Source: Oncomelania hupensis
Lineage: Eukaryota; Mollusca; Gastropoda; Littorinimorpha; Pomatiopsidae
NCBI GenBank assembly: GCA_036898135.1
Contig: CM072522.1
Location: 3,303,421-3,367,420 of the forward strand
DNA length: 64,000 nucleotides
Direction of reading: 5' to 3'
Part shown: piece after piece, positions 9,839 to 21,790 of the stretch
Position numbering within the stretch: position 1 is the stretch's first letter
Layout of the letters: every line of letters starts with the position of its first letter
Made by a program: the position numbers and the translations under genes
The notes under the pieces: model-generated
What the model was told of the DNA's origin: nothing
The model's database searches: none
Seen by the model: the letters and a program-made list of their open reading frames with translations, nothing else

Positions 9839-10675
9839 ATAAGCTCTGTGTCCTGTTGACGCACGGGGACTTGCCAATAACCCTTGCTGAGGTCAATCTT
9901 TGAGAAGATTCTACTCCCCGATAGTAGGCGGAAGAGGTCTGCTGCGGTAGGCATCGGCTCAGGGTCGAAGACGGTGATCTTATTAACCTTCCTGTAGTCG
10001 ATGCATATTACTCTGTTGCTCCCGTCCTTCTTCTTCACGACCATGACAGGGGACGCGTAGGGGGAACTGGACTCCCTGATGATGCCCATCTTCAGCATCT
10101 CATTGATGTCTTTCTTCAAGGATTCGCGGGCCTTGAAAGGGATCGGGAAGGGTCTGGATCGAACGGGAATATTTGAAGTGAGGTGGACTTCATGTTCGAC
10201 CAAAGTCGTAGAGCCTGGGACATCACTGAAGCTATGGGGAAATTCGCCCATAAGGTCCTTGAGCTCCAACTTTTGACCTTCCGTCAAGCCTGGTCCTAGC
10301 TTAACATCATCGATGCCTTCTTTGCTGTGGAAGTCTCCAAGTTCCAACAGTTCCTCGCTGTCAAAGCTGTTGTCGATCTCAGTTGCTGTTGCTGCATGCA
10401 CAGTCTCTGATGGCCTTTCCACGTACAGCTTAAGGAGGTTGGCGTGGTATATCTTGGAATGCTGGCCGACCTTCACCTTATAGTCGTTGATCCCCACCAC
10501 GGTCTCCATTTCGTACGGGCCTTTCCACTGCATCAGCAACTTATTATGATCGGTAGGTAGCAGCACCAGCACTTTGTTGCCAGGTTTGAACTTCCTGTTC
10601 ACAGCCCTACGATCGTAGTAGTGCTTTCCACAGTCCTGGGACTTCTTCAGGTTTTCTCTGGCTATCTCGAGAGTC
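9839..10675 (-). pseudogene. Gypsy copy A integrase C-terminus fused to RT N-terminal half
   Basis: The frame starts in integrase C-terminal sequence (FKPGNKVLVLLPT, then MQWKGPYEMETVVG, the GPY/F-type motif) and runs on through a linker with SFDSEELLELGDFHSKEGIDD. It then enters RT (FPIPFKARESLKKDINEM, RESSSPYASPVMVVKKKDGS, SKIDLSKGYWQVPV). Integrase before RT in one frame is seen directly. The frame ends at the 0.7 kb insertion. Upstream of about 10676 the integrase zinc-binding and catalytic domains are missing. Confidence 0.85.
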
Positions 10676-12595
10676 GATATTCCCGATCATCAAATCATAC
10701 AGCGGCTTCTTCAGGCAAACCGCTTCGACTTTGCCTATGTAGAAAGGAGTGTTGACATGAATCTTCGCAACTGGCGCTCTCACACATTTGCTGTCGGCCA
10801 TAAGTGTCCATTTTGAATCGCCAGTGAACTGTTCTTTAGCGATTAGGTCTTCTCTGACGATGACCCCACTGCAGCCAGAGTCTCTTAAAACAGTCACTTC
10901 ATGATTTCCGACGCGTCCCTTGGAAACAGGCATGTTCTGTACGGTCACAGCTGCGCTAGCGACGACGGGGATGGATTTCCCGTTGGCAAGGAGGAGTTGG
11001 CCATCAGTCATGCACTCTTGCACGTCCGCAGGGGTAGCTGTGCGCTCGGTCTCACTCGGAAGAATGACGCTCCCGCCGCACACCTGATGGTCAGATCTAC
11101 TGGTTTGCCGTTGATTGGAGAACCGCCTCTGCCGGTTGCCCGCCGCTGAATTGTCCGTACTGCTCCGCTGTTCGCTACTTTTGTTTTGAGGACAGTTAGC
11201 CGCTCTGTGGTCTGTAGCGTTGCAGGTGAAACAGCCTCTTGAATGCCCTTCCCTGGGAGGTGGCGTGGAGTCCGTCTGTCTCTGGCTCGTCTGGCTCCCC
11301 TGGATCTGATTCCCATGGTTTCCAGTCTTCTGAAATGGTTTCGTCACCTTGGGTGGCCCCAGCGTTTTTCCGTGAGCGAGGAGATATCTTTCGGCAACCT
11401 CGGTCACATCATTAAGCGTCTGCAGCTTCTGTAATTCTAAGTGGGTCGTCAGGTCCTTGTGACAGGCATTGAGGAATTGCTCCTTCACGATCAGGTCATG
11501 GAGACTATCGTAAGACTTCCCTTTGCCTGATAATTCAACCCACTTGTGCAGGTATGACGACAAGCGCTCCACAAACTGCTTTGGAGTCTCGTCTGACAAA
11601 GGCCGGCATTCACGGAAGCGTTTACGGTAGCCCTTCTCTGTGAAGCTGTAGCAATGTAATAGGGCCTCTTTAAAGACGTCGTAGTAAACTTCGAGCGCTT
11701 GCCCTGTCAGAAGTGCACTTAGTCGAATCGCCCAGTCTCGAGGTTGCCAGTTGGAGCTTTCGGCGAACCTTTCGAATCTCGCCAGATAGCTGTCGATCTG
11801 GTCCTTCCCATCGACGAAGGCTGGCAATTTTGGAGCCATGTGGTCGCTGACGACTTGTGGCGCATGCTGATTGTTTTGGATACGCGCCAACTCTAGCTGG
11901 TGCTGACGATCAGCTTCTAATCGTCTCTCTTCCATCTCGTCACGCCGTCGCTGCTCTTCTCTTTCTTGACGCCGCTCTTCTCTTTCTTCGCACCTTCGGT
12001 GTTCCTCTAATTCTCTTTCTTCACGGCGACGCTGCTCTTCTTTTTCTAGACGCTTCTCTTCTAATTCTCTTTCTTCACGGCGACGCTGCTCTTCTTTTTC
12101 TAGACGCTTCTCTTCTAATTCTCTTTCTTCGCGCCGTCGCTGTTCTTCTCTTTCTTCACGCAATATTCTCTCCTGGCATTTGACGTACTCCGTCAGCTGT
12201 TTGCCTTTTAGATTTAGTTCAACCCCATTCTGCCAGAAGTCAGCCATCTTGATGCTTTTCTGGAAAGTTCTTTTCTGGAAAGATCTTGACTGGAGAGTTC
12301 TTTTTCTGGAAAGTTCTTGACTGTGCTGTACCTTTCTAGACTGTTCTAGAACAGCAAGCTTTCTGCAGTAGCGCTGATGCTTGCCACTAGTCGCTTTCGC
12401 TGACGCAGGCCCCGCTGTCCTCGTCGTATGCGACGCTGCACCACGCTGGTGTTGATGTATACGCTCCTGTGCTGAAGTAGACGCGACCTCCGCTCGCCGC
12501 TCTCTGTAACACTGGCAATGTAGCTCCGAGACTGTCCCTCGACGTAGTCTTGCGGCAGCCACGTAGTCCCGGTCTGTTGTTCGCTCACGAAGCAA
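10676..12595 (-). CDS. Gypsy copy A Gag-protease
   Basis: The frame encodes a Gag with an N-terminal Arg/Ser-rich part, a charged coiled-coil of repeated EEQRRREERELEEKR-like units (about residues 150-230), then a SCAN-like capsid region (FRECRPLSDETPKQFVERLSSYLHKWVEL). A CCHC knuckle (CFTCNATDHRAANCP) and an aspartic protease (VLRDSGCSGVIVRE, with DSG active site) follow. After the deletion junction near 10676 the frame runs about 20 codons out of register to a stop at 10607. A SCAN-like capsid is a known trait of Gmr1-like gypsy elements. The more likely Gag start corresponds to MADFW.. near 12249, shared with copy B. Confidence 0.8.
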
Positions 12596-12781
12596 CTCTT
12601 CAGCGACTACACGCCCTTGCAGTCAACCCGAATCTTTCGGGGATGTAGTCCCAGTGTGTTGGCCCCTCCCGACGCAACTTGTTGGCGGCTACCCTCGATG
12701 ACTGCCTCTCGTAATGTTGACTCGCTTGTTGTAGCAGTTGAACCCTTGGCTATGGCGTGAATCGCGGCTTGACCCCCAAAA
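12596..12781 (-). other. Gypsy copy A leader with primer binding site
   Basis: The untranslated leader between the LTR and the first Gag ATG. On the minus strand it starts TTT then TGGGGGTCAAGCCGCG, a TGG-initial primer binding site candidate. The same sequence sits at the same place in copy B (about 50912-50924). Confidence 0.6.
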
Positions 12782-13399
12782 TGTTACACTCGATTCGATG
12801 TTGGTGTTCTTGTATCAGTATCTGATTCAGCCCCGATGCTTGAAATCCTGATAGGTGTAACTGATTCGTTTATCCACGCAGCCTGCTCACTCAGCAGCAA
12901 CAAGGCAAAGTCTTCGTATGAAGTTTTCCACTTTTATTCAGCACACATCAACAACTGCATACAATCGCCTTTTCACTCTCAACTTTTTACTTTCCAACTC
13001 ACTATCAACAATCTTTCAAAACAGTGCGGCACATAATTATATAGCCTCTCTCTTTTCCCGAACAATTTAGAACACTGTAGAAATGACGCACTACCACCAA
13101 TCAAATGAAAGATCGTCATCACTGACTTACGTCATACATCTCTATACACATTCCCGGAACGTTCTCAAACTTCAACATTTATCAGGAAATTTCCATCGAC
13201 AGTAAATAAGCAGATCTAGAGAATTCTCCAACAATATCGACCAACAAAAATTATCAACGTTATACAAAGCTTCTTCTAACAACAATGCAAACTCAAATCA
13301 AAGGTAAATACACTCTATTATTGAATACTTTGCAAAGCGAAACGATTAGATCTATCATGCGCGTTTCAGACATGCTATCCTTCGCGTTTCAACGTAACA
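12782..13399 (-). repeat. 5' LTR of gypsy copy A
   Basis: A 618-bp LTR bounded by TGTTACACT and AACGTAACA. It aligns with both LTRs of copy B at 44794 and 50928 but is clearly diverged. A putative primer binding site (TGGGGGTCAAGCC on the minus strand) lies 3 bp inside at about 12766-12778. Confidence 0.85.
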
Positions 13400-13404
13400 C
13401 TCTC

Positions 13405-13530
13405 ATCTGAAGGAGTAGGAAACAGGAGTAAAGTGTCTTTCCCAAGGACACAACACAATGCCCCGGCCTGGCTTGAACTCGGGACCTTCAAGCCAACACT
13501 CTAACCACTCGGCCACCGTGCCTCCCCGCC
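13405..13530 (-). repeat. tRNA-headed SINE fragment
   Basis: The minus strand begins GGAGGCACGGTGGCCGAG, then TGGTTAGAGTGTTGGC, and has CGAGTTCAAGCC. These are good RNA polymerase III box A and box B matches of the Ser/Leu tRNA type. It is followed by GTGTCCTTGGGAAAGACAC, a core typical of widespread invertebrate SINEs. It abuts the end of the gypsy LTR. It is not a functional tRNA because the acceptor arm cannot be formed. Confidence 0.65.
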
Positions 13531-13960
13531 TCATTGAAGAAGCAGTTCGACAGAAAGCCTCAGTACCTCCAGCATTACAACACCTTCATGAAGGAGATTT
13601 TAGAGTGTGGTGACACAGAAAAAATCCTAGATGATAAAATGGATTCTTCCAGTCAGTGGTACATCCCTCATCATGGGGTATACCATCCCAAGAAGCCTGG
13701 CAAGGTTAGAGTGATCTTCGACTGCAGTGCTTGGTACCAGGGAACCTGCCTAAATGATTACCTGCTTCAAGGCCCATATCTCATTGACTGGAGTTCTATA
13801 CAGATTCATACAGGGTCCTATCGCAGTGACCTGTGATATTGAAAAAAATGTACCATCAATTCAGGGTTTCTCATCAGCATCAGAATTACCTGCGATTCCT
13901 GTAGTGGGAAAGACTAGTCATGCCCCTCAATCTCTGAAGACAGGCTTCTAGGTTTACACA
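13531..13960 (+). pseudogene. BEL/Pao-type RT fragment
   Basis: The plus frame from about 13534 reads WYIPHHGVYHPKKPGKVRVIFDCSA, then YQGTCLNDYLLQGP. It shifts frame to GPIAVTCDIEKM-like sequence near 13815. The HHGVYHPKKPGKIRVVFDCSA block is characteristic of BEL/Pao reverse transcriptases. Only about 140 codons survive, with a frameshift and no flanking domains or LTRs. Confidence 0.75.
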
Positions 13961-14427
13961 ACGTTTCTGAGTTTAGCAACTCTCTTTCTCTTTTTCCTTC
14001 TTTCCAACACCAAACGACAGGAAGAGCTGGCCACTGATAAGGCTCAGCTTCTTTTTCGGCGGCATTTCGAAAACGAAAAGTGTTATTGCCAAAAGTACGC
14101 CATTCGCAACAAGGGGAATTACTCATAACTCTCTCTGCTGGTGCTTCCGATATGCGATGTTCAACAATAAATCATAACGCATAACACCTTTATTTATTCG
14201 ATAGGAAATTAATATGGCCAGAAGCAATAACAACAAAACAGACATGAGACGAGCAAACAAAAAACAGACAAAGGGTGGCCGATTGAGGCGTAAAACCTTA
14301 GGACATCGGGCTGATCAGAACATGACTCTTTTGGACATTTTGGAATTGTATCGGTGAATGGTTGTTTTGCTGACGAAAATGACATCACTGAAGTTCACTG
14401 CTCCCTCATAATGGCAAAAGCAAGTGT
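13961..14427. other. No recognisable gene
   Basis: No convincing coding frame, RNA gene or repeat structure was seen. The minus-strand frame at 13914-14126 has no recognisable domain. Confidence 0.4.
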
Positions 14428-14866
14428 CACGTCACTCGAATGGGCTTGTGACTTCAGCTCATACAACGAGTGGAGGGATACAAACTAAAAGAAACTAACA
14501 CAAATGCCAGGTGACCATTTGCACTTTTATTTCACACACAACCACAGTAAAATGGGGAATCTAACCCAACCTTAACCCTTATACAGACCCACAACCCCAA
14601 CAATTAACAATTACCTCCCTTGTTTAATCCCTAACCCTTGACACTGTACACAAGATGTGAATACAACCAAGATACACTAATACCATAAAAATCAAGATGC
14701 AAAAATATTACTAATGGCTTATGTATACAAAGCAAAACCTTGAAGAAATGTATTTAGTAAATAGTAAATATTTTATGCTCAGATTATCTGTCCAATCTCA
14801 AACACAGGTCTAATTAAATCATCTGAAAGCACTACTTCAAGAAGATGCACCAACTCAATCAACTTA
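14428..14866 (+). repeat. Interspersed repeat R, copy 1
   Basis: The segment starting GTCACGTCACTCGAATGG and containing CAACGAGTGG, then TTTTATTTCACACACAACC, aligns with 29671-30010 (GTCGCGTCACCCGAGCGG, CAACGAGTGG, TTTTATTTAACAAGGGC). The inner ~165 bp recur at 4528-4690. No coding content was recognised. It could be an LTR or the end of a non-autonomous element. Confidence 0.6.
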
Positions 14867-17800
14867 ATGCAGACTGTAGAAAGTAAAGTCCTATCCTATC
14901 TTATCCTATCCCATAACTCGGAGGTCGTAGGGCACCACAGATGATCATTTAACCAGCATACTCCATCTTTCCCTGTCCTCAGCAACCCTGATTGTTTCGC
15001 TCAGTGTCAAACCAGTCCATTCTCGAATGTTGTCCTCCAACCTCTTTTTCGGTCTCCCTCTTCTTCTACCTCCTTGCACTGTGCCTTGCAGGATGGTCTT
15101 TGCAAGACTTGATGATCTGATGACGTGGCCATACCATCGGAGTTTACGTTTTTTAACCACTGTGAGCAGGTCATCGTGTTGTCCAATGGCTTGTGTGATG
15201 GTCTTTCGGATTTCGTCGTTGGTGATGTGCTTGGGTATAGGAAATGCCCAGAAGTCTTCTGTAGCACCTCATCTCCATGCTTTGTATTCTTCGTTGGAGA
15301 TCTGCTGTGAGGGTCCATGTTTTGCAAGCATATAGGAAGATGGAGATGACAAGGGAGTGCAGCAGCCTTACCTTGGAATGTAGACTGATGGTCCTGTCTT
15401 TCCAAATTGGCTGCAACTTCGCCAGGGCAGCAGTTTGTGAGATGCTGGAGAGGACTTCCTGTTGGGACCCATTGTCTGATACAATGGCTCCTAAATATTT
15501 GAAGCTATGCACTGTGTTGAGGGATTGGCCTTGGACTTTGATGTCCATGTTGATGCCATCAGTGTTGTTGGTCATCATTTTGGTCTTCTCTGCACTTATT
15601 TCCATTCCATAGGCTCTGGAGGTGGTGTCAAGCCTCTGTACCAGCTGTTTAAGTTCTTGTTCCTCTCCAGCCAATTCATCAATGTCATCCGCAAAATGGA
15701 GGTTGGAGATTGCTCTTCCCCCTACGCTGACTGTGCTTTTGCAAGGGCATCTGACATGATGCACTCTAGGAAGACGTTGAAGAGTGTTGGAGAGAGTAGG
15801 CCTCACTGACGCACATCAATTTTTCTTCTGAACCAGTTTCCAATGGCGCTGTTGTGGAGGACTGCACTGGTAACCTTGTCATACAGGCTTTTGATGACTT
15901 CAATAATTTTAGGGCTGATGTTGTACACTTTCATGGTTGCCCACAGAGCTGCATGCCAGACTCGGTCAAACGCCTTTTTGAAGCCTACGAACACATGATA
16001 TAGATGTTGTTGGTGCTGTAGGTATTTCTCGCAGATTATTCTGAGGTTGAAAATCTGTTCAGTGGTACTTCGCCCTGCCATGAGTCCTGCTTGCTCTTCA
16101 GCTATGATTTGTTCAGCTTGGGGTTTCAACCTGTTGAGTATTATTTTCAGGAGGACCTTGCTGGGATGGCTGAGGCTGATGGTGCGGTAATTTTCACATT
16201 CCTGAAGGTTACCTTTTTTGGGAGGAGTGAGGACAAGCGACTGGGTCCATGGTATAGGCCATTCCCCACTCTGCCAGATCTTGTTACAGATAATGGTGTG
16301 TGCGTCGATCATCGCTTCTCCTCCTGCTTGTAGCAGTTCCGCAGGTATGTTGTCCACTCCCGCTGACTTCCCCTTCTTCAACGATTGCACTGCTGCCTCA
16401 ACTTCTTCTCGGAGAATTGAGAGGATTTCTTCTTTGTTCTCTGGACATGCTAGAACGATGGGTCTCTGTTTGGTTTGTGGTTGTAAAGGTCAGAGCAGTA
16501 CTCTGTCCATCTGTCCAAGACTTCTTGTTCTTCTGTAAGGCATTTGCCAGACTTGCTTTGGATCGTGGCTGTTTAACACTTGTCAGCCGGTTCACAGTCT
16601 GGTAAGCCTTCTTGCTGTTGTTCTTGTTCAGGCTGTTCTCTATTTCCTGGCATTGATCTTCTATCCAGTTCTCCTTTGCTGTGCGCATGCCTTTTCGGAT
16701 TTCATTGTTGATTTTTCGGTAGGCATCAGCTCCCTGTGAGGTGTTATTTTTCTTTTTCATCTCCCTTCATTTATCACACAGGTCCAAAAGTTCAGGTGTG
16801 ATCCACAGCTTCTTCTTTGGGCGGTGCTTTCCAAGGATCTCCATGGTGGCATCTGTCACAGCTAAGTTGAAGGTGATGGTAATGGTGTTGACATCTACTT
16901 CACCAGCTCCCAAAATGAGCAGTGGTGCAAATTTCCCTCCAATTGTGGCCTGAAATATTTCTGCCACCTCCGGGTCTTGCAGTTTGTCCAGGTGGAACTT
17001 TAGTCTAGTGCACTTTGTTGTGTTTATTCTCTTCAAGTGAAGCCGGAAAGACATCATCACAAGATCGTGGTCACTTCCAGTGTCTGCTGCTGGAAAAGTG
17101 CGTGTCCTGCCAATGTTGATGCATGATCTGAAGCGTTTCTTGACCATGATGTAGTCGATCTGGTTGTGATTCTCACCGCCGGGACTGTGCCATGTCCATC
17201 GTCTGGATTTTTTGTGGAGACCAAGCATGTTTGTCAGTATCAGACTGTTGTATCTGGCAAACTCCAACAGTCTCAGACCCCTGTCATTTGTCTCGTTGTT
17301 GCAGTGGGGTCCACATGTGTCTCCCTAGTTGTGGTGGGCATCTTGGCCAACCTTGGCATTCCAGTCGCCTTCCACTATGACTGTTCTTCTTCGGCACTTG
17401 GTCAAGGACAGCCTGTAGATTTTCATCGAAATCCTCCACTTCGCTGTCATCATAGTCTGATGTTGGGGCATAGGCCTGGATGATGGTGATGTTGAAAGGG
17501 GCTGCTCTCAGACGAATGGTAATGAGTCTACTGGAGACTGGGCGGCAACCCATGACAGTGGCTAGAATGTTCTTGTTGACCAAGAATCCAACTCCGTGTT
17601 CTTGCCTGTCATCTCTACCGCTGAAATTAAGCTTGTGGCCTTTGTCGGTCGTTGTTTCACCTATGCCTTTCCAGCGCAGTTCGCTGATTCCTAAAACGTT
17701 CCATCAATAGTGGTCCATCTCGTGGGCCAGTTCTTCTAATTTTCCCTCCGCTATTGGGGTCCTGACATTCCAGGTTCCTATGACGATGTTATTTTTGGTG

Positions 17801-18165
17801 CGGATCTTGCTGAGTTGTCCATCAGTAGCACACTTATCGCCACCGTCCTGGTGCCCAACAGAAGGCGCAGTCCTTGTTGATCCGGGCGATGACCGATCCG
17901 GCATGGAGTAAATGGTTTTGTTCATCATGCAGTGTGTCTTGGGCAAGAAAGACCTGGCAGGGCCCAATCCTCTCCAGGCTGTTGGCCACAGCCGACATCT
18001 ACGAATACAGTGTGGCTTGCCTTGGCCCTCGTGCACGTGGTCGTTGAATATGTAGTAACATGAGGTTCCTCCGTCCTGGCTGGTGACTTCTGTGTAGAAG
18101 ACTTTCCCCCAGTGATGCCGTGCTGACATCACCCCTGTTAGTCGCCTCTTACGACATGTCAGAAA
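14867..18165 (-). pseudogene. RTE-like LINE relic, copy 1
   Basis: A near full-length but decayed non-LTR element. The endonuclease begins GTWNVRTPIAEGKLEELAHEM near 17720-17800 and includes DCNAKV-like and SDHDLVMMSF blocks near 17060-17100. RT is in several frames: GKSAGVDNIPAELL (16340), QAGLMAGRSTTEQIFNLR and FKKAFDRVWHAALW (motif A, 15960), LHFADDIDELAGEE (motif C, 15670), FKYLGAIVSDNGS. It ends with RRRGRPKKRLEDNIREWTG near 15000. The 3' tail is TATCC units at 14890-14915. These features fit RTE-type elements. Multiple frameshifts make it inactive. Two shorter copies lie at 25997-28310. Confidence 0.75.
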
Positions 18166-19198
18166 ACGTTGGGTCTATTCTAATCAGTTCCTGAATCCAC
18201 AGGGCATAAAGTAAAGTCACTGTTCATATAATTATGTTAAAGTGCTTGTAGTGTACGTATGATTGACAACCTGAGTCTCTTTACTGGAGAGAACCCTGTT
18301 ACTATGAAAAATAATTCCATGATAGTTTGTATTTTATAACGTAACTATCATACCTTTATTGGTATTTTATTTCTTTTTAGTTTATTCAGCATGTTGAAAT
18401 ACTGTTTAAACTTTCTCGTAAAAACCTTTGTCAATAATTTGGAAAATATAGATTAGTGCGCATTTCTTCCTGTCTCGAATTCGAAGTCTGGGTTCTTCGA
18501 ACTCACTTGCACGAAGATCTTTGTGAAATACTGAAGGCTTTGAATGTTCAAGGAAGGCACGAAATTTGTTCGACTAAGCTTGCTGATACTACTCATTGAG
18601 TCAACGAGTTTTAGGAGTGATTTCAATAAATTCTGCTATGAGATTTCAACTCTGTTTATGCATTTGGAGAGAGTGGCAGCAAAACCTACATTCACATTCA
18701 CATGTTCCTTGCACACACACTTATCTACACAACTAATACACATTCATCACGCAAACATGTGGTATAAAGGCAGGAAGGTTGCTGTTAGGACACTAGAAAA
18801 TACTCGGTTATTTATTCTTTAAAGTTTAGATTGACTGCATCCATTACCATTGTTGATAGGAGGGAGGAAACCAAAGCAAATACCATCAGTGTCCTGAAAA
18901 ATCTACTTTAATTGAAAGCATAAACTGAGGTCCAGTCTGTACATACATGCATTCTCTCATCTAACATTGATGAGTGCCAGTTACAATAAAACACTAGGAA
19001 GAATAAAGTCCTATCCCCCCTCCACTCTTTCCCTCCACCCATTCGGTCATCTAAGATTGCTCAGTTGTGTGGAACGTTAGATGAAATTCATGAAGCACCA
19101 ATTTGGCACTTGGGTTACTTGATTTGGATCCTGTTTTGACCAGTGTTTTGAGCTGGTAAGGCACCATATTGTATTGTATTGTGTTGTACTGTTTTCAG
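18166..19198. other. Non-coding, presumably intronic or intergenic
   Basis: Apart from a short CCTATCC element-like tail near 19003-19015, no gene or repeat was recognised. It lies upstream of the exon at 19199. Confidence 0.4.
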
Positions 19199-19322
19199 AC
19201 TGTTGAGTTTGGCACATGGGCACCATGAAGACAGGTGGTCTTTCAACAGCGAAGTTGATTCGTCGTCTCTCCCTGATGTGGCCAAGCTGGCTTTGGAAAA
19301 ATGCAAAGCTCTGTACAAACAA
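19199..19322 (+). CDS. Host exon candidate 1
   Basis: A 124-bp segment is preceded by a polypyrimidine/AG acceptor (CTGTTTTCAG) and followed by a strong donor (GTAAGAAT). In the open frame it reads LLSLAHGHHEDRWSFNSEVD, then SSSLPDVAKLALEKCKALYKQ, after one leftover base. It ends on a complete codon. The next candidate exon at 25787 starts in the matching phase. No homology was recognised. The DIRS element at 20006-25607 would lie in the 6.5 kb intron between them. Confidence 0.6.
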
Positions 19323-20005
19323 GTAAGAATTTTCCCCTGACAAAAGAAAATAATCCTCATATCCCCAAACCAGTTACAGCTCTTGAATAAATGATGCAGT
19401 CAATCCAAAATTTCAAAAATAAACATTTGATCACTTTCTGTTTTCTAATAACACCCTGCCTTTACACGACATGTTTGAATGATGAATGTGTATTTGTAAG
19501 AGTATGTGTAACATGTGAGCGCGTATGTTGTTTACAGATCGCCACTCTTTTTCCGATGTAAAAATAAGGTGCTTTGCATTGTTGAGATATTGTTGAGCAA
19601 AATGTGTTTAGCAGAAAACTGAGCTCATTGACCTTGACCTTTGTGTTGAAGCAATTTTGATGGTATGGGATGCTGGCCACAATCCAAGGAAATGTTCCTA
19701 TGAAGTTTGGTGAAAATTCATAAGTGGTTCTTGAGACATCGAGTATTAAGGACCACAGATTGACAGATCGATATTTGTCTCTTTGTGATTCCTATTTCAA
19801 AGTATTTCCAGATAATATCTCGATAAAAAAATAGGACACAAGGCATTTTGAAGTACAGCATAGCACTGTCATGTTTGTCATGGTTTGGTTGGTGTAATAA
19901 TTATTTGATAGGTCTGCAAATGTAATGGTCAGGATTTTGCCATGTACAGTTTACAGAATTACTATAGTAATATGAGGACAGAGGCATCACAGACATAAAA
20001 TCATG
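19323..20005. other. Intron sequence left of the DIRS element
   Basis: AT-rich sequence with no recognised gene. Short minus-strand frames here have no domain signature. Confidence 0.4.
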
Positions 20006-20210
20006 TATTAATTTCACATACTATACCATGACTCACAAATGCAATGTTATAGGCATTGCTAGGTAAATGTCCATCAAAACGGAAGTTAATTCTGAAAAAC
20101 AACCATAGAGTTGCTTCCCTTGCACTACCAAATCCCGTGCGCCCCTTGCTACAGTGCCCGCCCACAGAGCTCACGGCAATAGCCACAAACCTCAGTTCTC
20201 TTTTGGCACT
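20006..20210 (+). repeat. Left inverted terminal repeat of the DIRS element
   Basis: Contains TATTAATTTCACATACTATA, then CATGACTCACAAATGC, and further in CAAAACGGAAGTTAATTC and GAGCTCACGGCAATAGCC. The latter blocks recur inverted near 25450-25560. Confidence 0.85.
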
Positions 20211-20799
20211 TGCTAGGTATGGTCGTGCCTACCTTTTGCTCTTATAGCTAAGCTCTATGCTGTGCCTAGAGCCTTCATTTCTTGACCTGAAGTATGTAGT
20301 TTTGGTGCCTCTTCACAGCCACTTGGGGCTGTGCTCTCAGCGCTTGTCACTTTCATTTGCCATTTGTACTGCTCTTCAGCAGTAGGTTTTCAGGTTTGGG
20401 TAACTTCACCTTTTGTGGTTGTTACTACTGTTTTGTGTTTTTGATGGAAGCTAGACCTCTTCCACCTTTGACTTTCCCCCCCCCCCCCCCCCCCCGCCTC
20501 CCTTCTCTCTACACCCCGGTTTTGCTGCGTTTTGTATTTCGCAGTTGTCCACTTCTAGGCCTTCTACTTCTGGTTTTCGTCCAGTGGCGTCTTCTACATC
20601 TGCATCTTTCAAGGCTAGTGAAAATGGTGGCGGTGGTGAGATGAGAGGTGGCGGTAGTGAGGTGAGAGGGGCTCCTTGGGCTTGCCAGAAGTGTCTTTGG
20701 AGCCGTTTCTGGTTGAGGTTATGACCAGAAACACACGGATGGTCACACTAGTTTAGGACCACTTCCGTTTTTTCCGGCAGGGACGCCCAGGCTATGCCG

Positions 20800-21790
20800 G
20801 ATCAGCTCCCTGCCGTAGCCTTCCCGCCTGTTTCCTCAAGGAGGATTCAGCCTGGGTTGGGACTTCTGGCTTATGTCGAGCTCGAGACTTTATGAGCACT
20901 GATTGCAGTGTTAAGTCCAGCTGCGACACAGGATGTGATTTCCGGTCTGGGGTCCCCAGCGACCTTGGTTTCCGGTTCATTGCAATCCTCTTCCTTCCAA
21001 CCTCCAATGTATACCCCTTCTGCTTCCGGTCGTGGGGCGGGGTTTCCGGTACGGGAGGGTATGATGGGTTCGTTACCTTCTTCCGTTTCAAGTTGGAGGA
21101 TCAGCTTCTTGCCATAGCCTTCCCGCCTGCTTCCTCAAGTAGGATTCAGCCTGGGTCGGGACTTCTGGCTTATGTCGAGCGCCAGACTTTATGAGCACTG
21201 TTTGCAGGGTTAAGTCCAGCTGCGACACGGGATGTGATTTCCGGTCTGGGGTCTCCAGCGACCTTTGTTTCCGGTTCATCCCAGACCTCTTCCTTCCAAC
21301 CTCCGATGTATACCACTTCCGCCTTCGGTCGTGGGGCAGGGGTTCTGGTTTCTGGTACGGGAGCCTCCCGGAGGGTACGATGCGTTCGTTACCTTCTTCC
21401 ATTTCCGGTTCGACACAAGCCTTCTCAGTCCAGCCTCCTATTTTTGCCACTTCCAGTTTCGGTCATGGATCGGGGGTTTTGGTTTCCAGTACGGATGGTA
21501 CCATGTGCTCATTACTTACTTCCATTTCCCGGTTTGACACAATTTGTCTCAGTCCAGCTTCCTGTTTTTTGCCACTTCCAGTTTCGGTCGTGGATCAGGG
21601 GCTTTGGTTTCCGGTACGGATGGTATGATGTGCTCGCTGCTTACTTCCGTTTCCGTGTTGGGCAAAAATCTTTCTCAGTCCAGCTTCCTGTGTATGCCAC
21701 TTCCGGTTTCAGTCATGGTTCAGGGGCTCTTGTTTCCGGTGCAGATGGTACAATGTGTTCGCTACCTACTTCCGTTTTAGGGCAGCCTTT
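20800..21790 (+). repeat. Tandem repeats in the DIRS Gag-like region
   Basis: A unit of about 298 bp is repeated nearly twice (about 20805-21100 and 21103-21400), starting around TAGCCTTCCCGCCTG and containing GATGTGATTTCCGGTCTGGG. It passes into shorter, more diverged units of about 120-150 bp marked by TTCCGGT and GGTTTCCGGTACGG up to 21790. The region lies where DIRS Gag would be. Frames are open in places and rich in Ser, Phe and Gly, but there is no clear Gag motif. Confidence 0.6.

Larger units (their letters stand above)
4690..13399 (-). mobile_element. Gmr1-like Ty3/gypsy retrotransposon, copy A (interrupted)
   Basis: An LTR retrotransposon on the minus strand: 5' LTR at 12782-13399, then Gag, protease, an integrase remnant, RT and RNase H at 4805-5519. 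The LINE at 5520-8899 and a 0.7 kb element at 9131-9838 interrupt pol. The 3' LTR is absent; the element ends near 4690, fused to an unrelated repeat. Copy B at 44794-51599 is close enough to align throughout. The integrase C-terminal domain lies upstream of RT, the Gmr1-type order. Most of the integrase core is missing at about 10676, where protease-side sequence joins integrase C-terminal sequence. Confidence 0.85.

Noticed and set aside
11857..12183. Leu/Ala-rich plus-strand membrane-like protein
   Set aside because: It is the antisense of the Glu/Arg coiled-coil repeats in gypsy Gag. The same happens at 50077-50328.
13405..13530. A functional tRNA-Ser/Leu gene on the minus strand
   Set aside because: Box A and B match well, but no acceptor stem pairs and the sequence runs into a SINE-type core, so it is a tRNA-derived repeat.
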